Shown here: one piece after another, positions 58,991 through 64,000 of the stretch
Layout of the letters: every line of letters begins with the position of its first letter
Numbering within the stretch: the first letter of the stretch is position 1
Assembly: GCF_000213175.1 (NCBI RefSeq)
Contig: NW_009799099.1
Span: 608,038 to 672,037, forward strand
Source of the DNA: Neurospora tetrasperma FGSC 2508
Taxonomy: Eukaryota > Ascomycota > Sordariomycetes > Sordariales > Sordariaceae
Length of the DNA stretch: 64,000 bases
Direction: 5' to 3'
Made by a program: the position numbers and the translations under genes
The notes under the pieces: generated by a model
The model's database searches: none
Seen by the model: only the letters and a program-made list of their open reading frames with translations
What the model was told of the DNA's origin: nothing

Positions 58991-60301
58991 ATGTTTTCTA
59001 AAACAGCAGTCTTCGAAACAACTGTACACGACCGCCGTCGTCACAATGTCGACATTGATGAGAACGACATGAGCTCATCACCAACTCTCACAGCTTCAGC
59101 ACCGGAAACCACCCCTCTTTTAAATTCCGAGACTGCCAGTTCCTACACCATCGGCAATGAGCTACCACCACCACCACGACCACCCCAAGATGAGAAGCCC
59201 ATTGGATTTGCCCGGGGTCTTTCCATTGCCCTGAGCATGTGGGTTCTCATCTTCCTTCAGGGTAAGTCTCTCAAACATCAACATGTTTATACCACGAGGG
59301 GACAGGCACTAACACCACCACAAGCGGGCAACATGTCTGGAATCAGCACAGTTCAAAGCAGCATCGCCACCGACCTCGACGCCTACGACCAAGCCATGTG
59401 GTTCACCGGTGTCTACCTCATCAGCTCCTCTTGTATATCTCCCCTCACCGGCCGACTCTCCACCATCTTCACCCCGGGCCTTATGATCCTCGTCTCGTCC
59501 CTTTTCTTCACCATTGGCGCAATTGTCACCAGTCAAGCCCACACCCTTTTCGTCTTCCTGTTCGGTCGAATCCTTGTTGGCATCGGCGGCGGCGGGATCA
59601 TGACCCTTTCTTTGATCCTCGTCATCCAACTAACCAGCAAGCGCCGCCGCGGCGTCTGGATCGGCCTCACCAACGCCGGCTTCACAGTGGGCATGTCCAC
59701 GGGTGCTGTTGTCTTTGGTATTTTGTTGCCCATCATCGGCTGGCGCGCTCTCTTCTGGGCACAAGCACCCCTCGCTCTGCTCGGCGGCCTTGGAGTCTAC
59801 GCCAGCATTCCCTCCTCCCTGTCCACCGGCCAACCTCTATCTCCCGGGGACGCGGAAAAGACCAGCCTGCAAAAGCTGCGCGGAATCGACTATGCGGGCG
59901 CCATCACTCTGACTACCACCATTGTCCTATTGCTTTACTCCCTCTCCGGCCGTACAGGAATTCACTGGACCCCGCTGTTTTCGTCTCTGCTCACCTTCCT
60001 CCTCTTCCTGGTGATCGAATCCCGCTTCGCCAGCGACCCCATCCTCCCGTTACGGATCCTTCGGTCTCGCGGTATCTTGCTGTCCTGCCTCTCGCAGCTA
60101 GGCTTCATGTCGGCGCGCTGGACCGTGCTCTTCTATGCGCCCATCTTTGCGCTTGCCGTGCATGGCGCCAGTCCCGCGCTGGCGGGGTCCATTCTGATTC
60201 CGACCAACCTCGGTTTCGGCATGGGTGGATTACTGGTGGGCTGGCTGCACATGTCGCGGCAACAGCACGCTGATGATGATGATGATGATCATCACAATAC
60301 T

Positions 60302-60332
<31 letters not shown>

Positions 60333-60928
60333 ACTACTGGTTCCCTTCCTTGGTGTCCATGGGTATTTTTGGCTTGACGATCCTGGCCATGGGGTGGGTG
60401 AGTAACGCTGCCACGCAAATGGGGTGGTATGTCGGGGTGATTTTTGTCAATGGACTGGCTACGGGCGCGGCGGTGAATTATACCATGGCGCATTTGCTGC
60501 ATTTGAGTCATGCCCGGGAACACTTTATCGTGACGGGCTTGTTGGCTACTTTTAGGGGATTTGCGGGCAGTACCGGCACGGCGATTGGGGGCGGGATCTT
60601 TGGGCGGGAGTTGAGGGCTTCGCTCTATCGAGGATTTGAGATGATTGAAGGGCTGCCTAGAGAGAGGATGGAGAAGTTGGTTACGGTTTTGGTGGGCAGT
60701 CCGGCGAGAGTGCACCAGGAGGGCTTCTTGACAGTTGAGGAGAGGCTGGTTTCAGTCAGTGGGTATGAACATGCGTTGAGCACACTTTATCATAGCGCCG
60801 CGGCGTTGTGTGTGGTTGTGTTGTTGGTGCAGGCGGGGACGGGCTGGACGGCTGGGGGAGTGAGTAAGGAGGAGGAGAGAGAGATTGAGCAGGCGATCGC
60901 GGAACACGATGGGAGGATGGAGGCCTAG
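58991..60928 (+). CDS. Major facilitator superfamily transporter (14-TM drug/basic amino acid type)
   Basis: Proton-coupled exporter or vacuolar importer of small molecules. Exon 1 (58991-59261) and exon 2 (59325-60928) give 624 residues. A soluble N-terminus precedes about 14 hydrophobic helices. The first-half signature is present: ISTVQSSIATDLD, WFTGVYLISSSCISPLTGRLS, the GRILVGIGGGGIMTLSLILV segment and SKRRRGVWIGLTNAG. That pattern is typical of the DHA2/Vba-Fnx1 group, which includes vacuolar basic amino acid transporters and multidrug exporters; substrate cannot be chosen. The loop between mid-protein helices carries an Asp6 run and a Ser9 run coded by GAT and AGC triplets. The 63-nt intron (59262-59324) is a multiple of three without a stop, so unspliced mRNA would encode 21 more residues. 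It lies beside dihydroorotase with no evident functional link. Confidence 0.9.
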
Positions 60929-62435
60929 ACTAGACTGTGGATGTACGATAAGAAGATAGATTGTGTGTTTTAGAATAGAACAGCCGTGTATCTGTGACTT
61001 TTTGGAAATATAGAACGGAGAATAGACACCCATTACCAACCAAATTTCGGTAGTCTCTGATATTTTAAAATTACTTGCAGGTCGGAAACTGCACAGCTCT
61101 CTTCGGTAGGTGAAGAGACCAGCTAGTTAGCCTCCGTATCTGATGTTCTTATAAGCTGCGGCATTAAAAGTTCTGCGAGGAAGATGTGAACCCAGATCCA
61201 ATCCGTTCGTTGGAATGTTTGCTACGGTGGCGAAAAGTGGTGTTGAGAAGGAAGGTGGGTTTGGAGAATTGGAGTGATGGTCGCGGGTCGTGATGGGCGA
61301 GGTGGTGTTTGCACTTACTTGAGGTCTTCAAGTAGTACGAGGCAATGGGAAGATGGGGTTCTCATAATAGCAGTTTTCAGTAGAGGTATTACATCAATAT
61401 AGTGTATTATTGAGACTCAAAATTGTTTTCAGATCCAGGGGCTTCTTGACTTCTAGACGCATATTCCTGTTATGCAATTTGATCCCTGACAACATTGCCA
61501 CAGACCTACCATGTCCCCATACTCGTTCGTCTTCACTCAAATCTCTAATGACTACTTAAAAACCCATCGATCTTGTAGAAACATCTTGAAGACTGGCATC
61601 AGCCCGCAAAATAGTCAGAGATCTGCTTCACAACGCCGACAACCGGAGCCGTCCTCATGCCCCAGTTGGCGCGAGGTCAGGTATTAACAGGAAGAGTACC
61701 TATGTACGAAGAGGAGAAAACATAAAAGTCAACTACAGAAGCCGAACACACACCCAGATCACAAAAATATATATATAAAAGAGAAAACAAAGAGGAGAAC
61801 AGGCTTGCCAAATGACCTAAGTGACGGTATGTTCTCCTGCCTCCTTTGCGAAACTACCTACCTAGGTACTTCTTTAGCCCTTACCTACCTACTCTTGCAA
61901 AAGCCCCTGAATACTCTATGATCAGCCAATCTAGTTTCGAAGATAGAGACAATCTTCCCGTCCATTGAGTCATCCGTAGAGTTGAACATAGTATTGAAGA
62001 TGGCACCTGTTTTAAAGCTGGTGCGTGTTATGGTAGTATGACAAAACGTTAGACATTCAACAAAGAGAATTAGGTTTACTTACCTCCAGTAGTTTGTGGA
62101 ACTTAGGTCTGATTGTTCTCAAAAATTTCAATAAGCGGTAGCAGACTAGTTTACCTAACCAAGTCGGTTGATCTCATCAATTTTATGTCCCGGACGAGGA
62201 TAGCAACTATGGTAACAGAATGCACCCTTACCAATCCTGTGGTCGACATTTACACTATACCAAGCCGTTACGCCAAATGCATGTAGTCCGAACACTTTCG
62301 AACCCGTATTCAATATACGATATGTATGTACTCAATACTCCAACAATGACACAACAACCCTTTTTATCCCAAGGTATATATATCATCCATTCATCCTTTT
62401 CCATGACAGCAAGAAAACAAAAGGCAGAAAAAAAA
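60929..62435. other. Convergent 3' region between transporter and mrc1
   Basis: 1.5 kb of AT-richer DNA with no supported gene. It contains the fifth TACCTAGGTA palindrome at 61859 and an AT-repeat near 61766-61778. A 166-codon plus-strand frame at 62220-62720 is antisense to mrc1 and has no domain. Confidence 0.5.
61859..61868. repeat. TACCTAGGTA palindrome, copy 5
   Basis: Exact palindrome in the extended context CTACCTACCTAGGTACTT, about 570 bp past the mrc1 stop codon. Confidence 0.6.
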
Positions 62436-64000
62436 CTACTCAAACTCTCCCTTCCCAAGCAACCCCCTCACACTTGCCCCCCTCCCCTCCACCCCCTTCC
62501 ACCTCCTCGCTTGCCTCCTCGTCTCCGCTTCCGCGACCTTCGCCCTCCTCTCGTTCTCTCGCGCAAAATAATTGATACCCGACATCTTGCCCGCCGTCCG
62601 CTTAATCTTGACATCCTCACCAAACCCACTCGCGCCCGCCGCTTTGCTGTTGGTATACGGGTTAGTCGTCGTAGAGACGGATACCGAGGGACCAGGAGTG
62701 GTGGTGGTGGTGCTAGATAAAGAGGCAGCAGAGGAGTTGGTGGTGGCCCGACGGAGCAAGGCGGGGACCTTGAATGCTGATTGAGACAAGGATGAAGAAG
62801 GAGCAGCGAAGGCGAGTTTGGATTGGTTTGATGTCGAAGAGGCGGAGGTGGAGGTGGAGGAGGAGGAGTTGCGCTTGAGGGAGATACGGTCCACGATGGC
62901 TAATGAGCCGGTGCGGCGAGGGTTGGCGGCGGGTTTAGATGGTGGCGCGTTATTCTTCTCCTTGCCGGGAGTGGCGGGGATGCTGTCCTCCTCTTCTTCT
63001 TCGTCGTCGGAACCGAGGACGGTGGCGGGGATGACGGAGGAAGTGTGTGGTTCGTCTAGAAGGTTAGACAAACTCTCGCGGATTTCGCCCAGGTTAGCTG
63101 GTTTGCGACCGCTCTTGGTGCGGCGGGGATTTGTGGAAGTTGTCGTCTGCGGCTGGGTAGCCGGGATGGTCTGGTCTTTACTAGAGGACTGTGAGTCTTG
63201 CGTCGCAGGGATGACCGAAGATGGCTTGTCCGTGGGACCAAAGAGGAAATCCATCTCATCGTCGCTGCCGCGATCCTCGATGGACCTGAGGAACGCCTTC
63301 GTTTTCGGGTTCTCGGCGACCTTGCTGATACGCTCATCGGCCAAAAGAGCCCGCTGCATCTTGGCAAACTGTCGCCTCTTCATCCGGCGACGGGCCTCGC
63401 CGCCGTCGTCTTCGTCTGAGAGGTCATTCCAATCGCCGCCTTCGCCGCGGGCGCGCTTGCGACGGAGCATTCCCGTGGTGATATCATGGAAAAGCTTCTC
63501 AACTTGCTTCTCGTCCGAGGCACGTTCACGGTCGCTGTCCTTTTGTTAGCTTGACTCCCGTCTCACGAATATTTGGGGAAACTTACGCATAAAAGGCAGC
63601 CAACTTTCTCTCATCGCCCTCCCCAGCCTTCGTCTCATCATCAATCATCTCTTTGACCAACTCCTCATCCTCCTCATCACTACTACCCTCTCCATCTATG
63701 CCTCCCAACCCCGCATACTCATCCTCAGACTCTTCAGCCTGCTCTTCCACCATCTCCCTCGCCTTGCTCTTCTTCTTTGCCTCCTTCCTCCTCTTCTCCC
63801 TTTCCGCAGCTCTCTTCATCTTCTCAAAGGCCGACTTGGCCTTCTCAGCCTCACGGTCATCGTCACCAGCATCCCCCATCTCCTCATCACCGTCTCCTTC
63901 CTCCTCCTCATCCAAAGTCGACGCATTGAACAATGCAGACCCAGTAATCACATCCCCCCTTCTTCTCAACCTCCCCAACGGCCTCTTCCCCGACGGACTA
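62436..64000 (-). CDS. mrc1: Mrc1/Claspin replication-checkpoint adaptor, C-terminal part, cut by window edge
   Basis: Mrc1 travels with the replisome, binds Tof1-Csm3, and relays ATR/Mec1 signals to Rad53/Cds1 at stalled forks. Two exons are visible: 64000-63587 (frame enters SPSGKRPLGRL) and 63534-62436, joined across a 52-nt intron as GC|C (Ala). The Mrc1-like domain is seen as EESEDEYAGLGGIDGEGSSDE, followed by VKEMIDDET and, after the intron, DEKQVEKLFHDITTGMLRRKR, DWNDLSDEDDGGEARRRMKRRQFAKMQRAL and later GKMSGINYFARENERR. This is highly characteristic of fungal Mrc1. The C-terminal third has four copies of a short IPAT motif, two extended to TQ, and Ser/Thr-rich linkers. About 500 residues are in the window; the N-terminal part with most SQ/TQ cluster sites should lie beyond 64000. 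Confidence 0.9.

Noticed and set aside
1-64000. tRNA, 5S rRNA, or large transposon / LTR-type element
   Set aside because: No B-box-like GGTTCGAANCC with matching A-box and acceptor stem was seen in noncoding DNA, no dispersed 5S-like sequence, and no reverse transcriptase, integrase, transposase or long terminal repeat pattern.

Overview
This 64 kb window is a stretch of chromosome from a filamentous ascomycete, most likely Sordariales (Neurospora/Sordaria-like; inferred from gene content and style, not from a search). The signs are short introns with GTAAGT/GTATGT donors, coding DNA with GC-rich third positions, long low-complexity inserts (Ser, Asn, Asp, Thr, Gln runs), very long intergenic gaps, and a set of single-copy eukaryotic housekeeping genes. 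I see no tRNA or rRNA gene, no CRISPR, no large transposon and no retrovirus-like fossil.

Layout. Left (1-13 kb): 5' part of autophagy gene atg2 (-, runs off the left edge), an FAD amine oxidase (-), a cytochrome b5/acyl-CoA dehydrogenase fusion (+), and a seven-knuckle CCHC zinc-finger protein of the Gis2/Byr3/CNBP type (-). Middle-left (15.8-27 kb): a Sae2/CtIP DNA-end resection factor (+), the deubiquitinase Ubp3/USP10 (+), a HAD hydrolase (-) divergent from ribosomal protein L5 (+). A 6.4 kb gap without a supported gene follows. Middle-right (33-48 kb): an Mhp1-like leucine-rich-repeat protein (+), a UBR7/Mlo2-type UBR-box protein (-) divergent from MCM2 (+), and Wee1 kinase (-) convergent with MCM2. 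A 4 kb gap holds a small foldback element. Right (51.6-64 kb): Mediator subunit Med1 (-) divergent from a coiled-coil protein (+) whose frame carries an in-frame TAG, dihydroorotase (-), a major-facilitator transporter (+), and the C-terminal part of checkpoint adaptor Mrc1/Claspin (-, runs off the right edge).

Four genes act in the DNA replication/repair/cell-cycle network (sae2, mcm2, wee1, mrc1), two in ubiquitin biology (ubp3, the UBR-box gene) and two in ribosome/translation (rpl5, gis2). Gene order gives no operon-like logic; divergent pairs share short promoter regions. I found no convincing undescribed system. The most unusual items are an about 84-bp perfect-ended foldback flanked by a 5-bp direct repeat, a 10-bp palindrome (TACCTAGGTA) recurring five times only in noncoding DNA, a coiled-coil gene with a TAG in its frame and a start codon apparently made by splicing, and a CCHC gene with a 20-nt exon and introns at near-equivalent places in three knuckles. 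All exon structures were read by eye from splice signals and frame.
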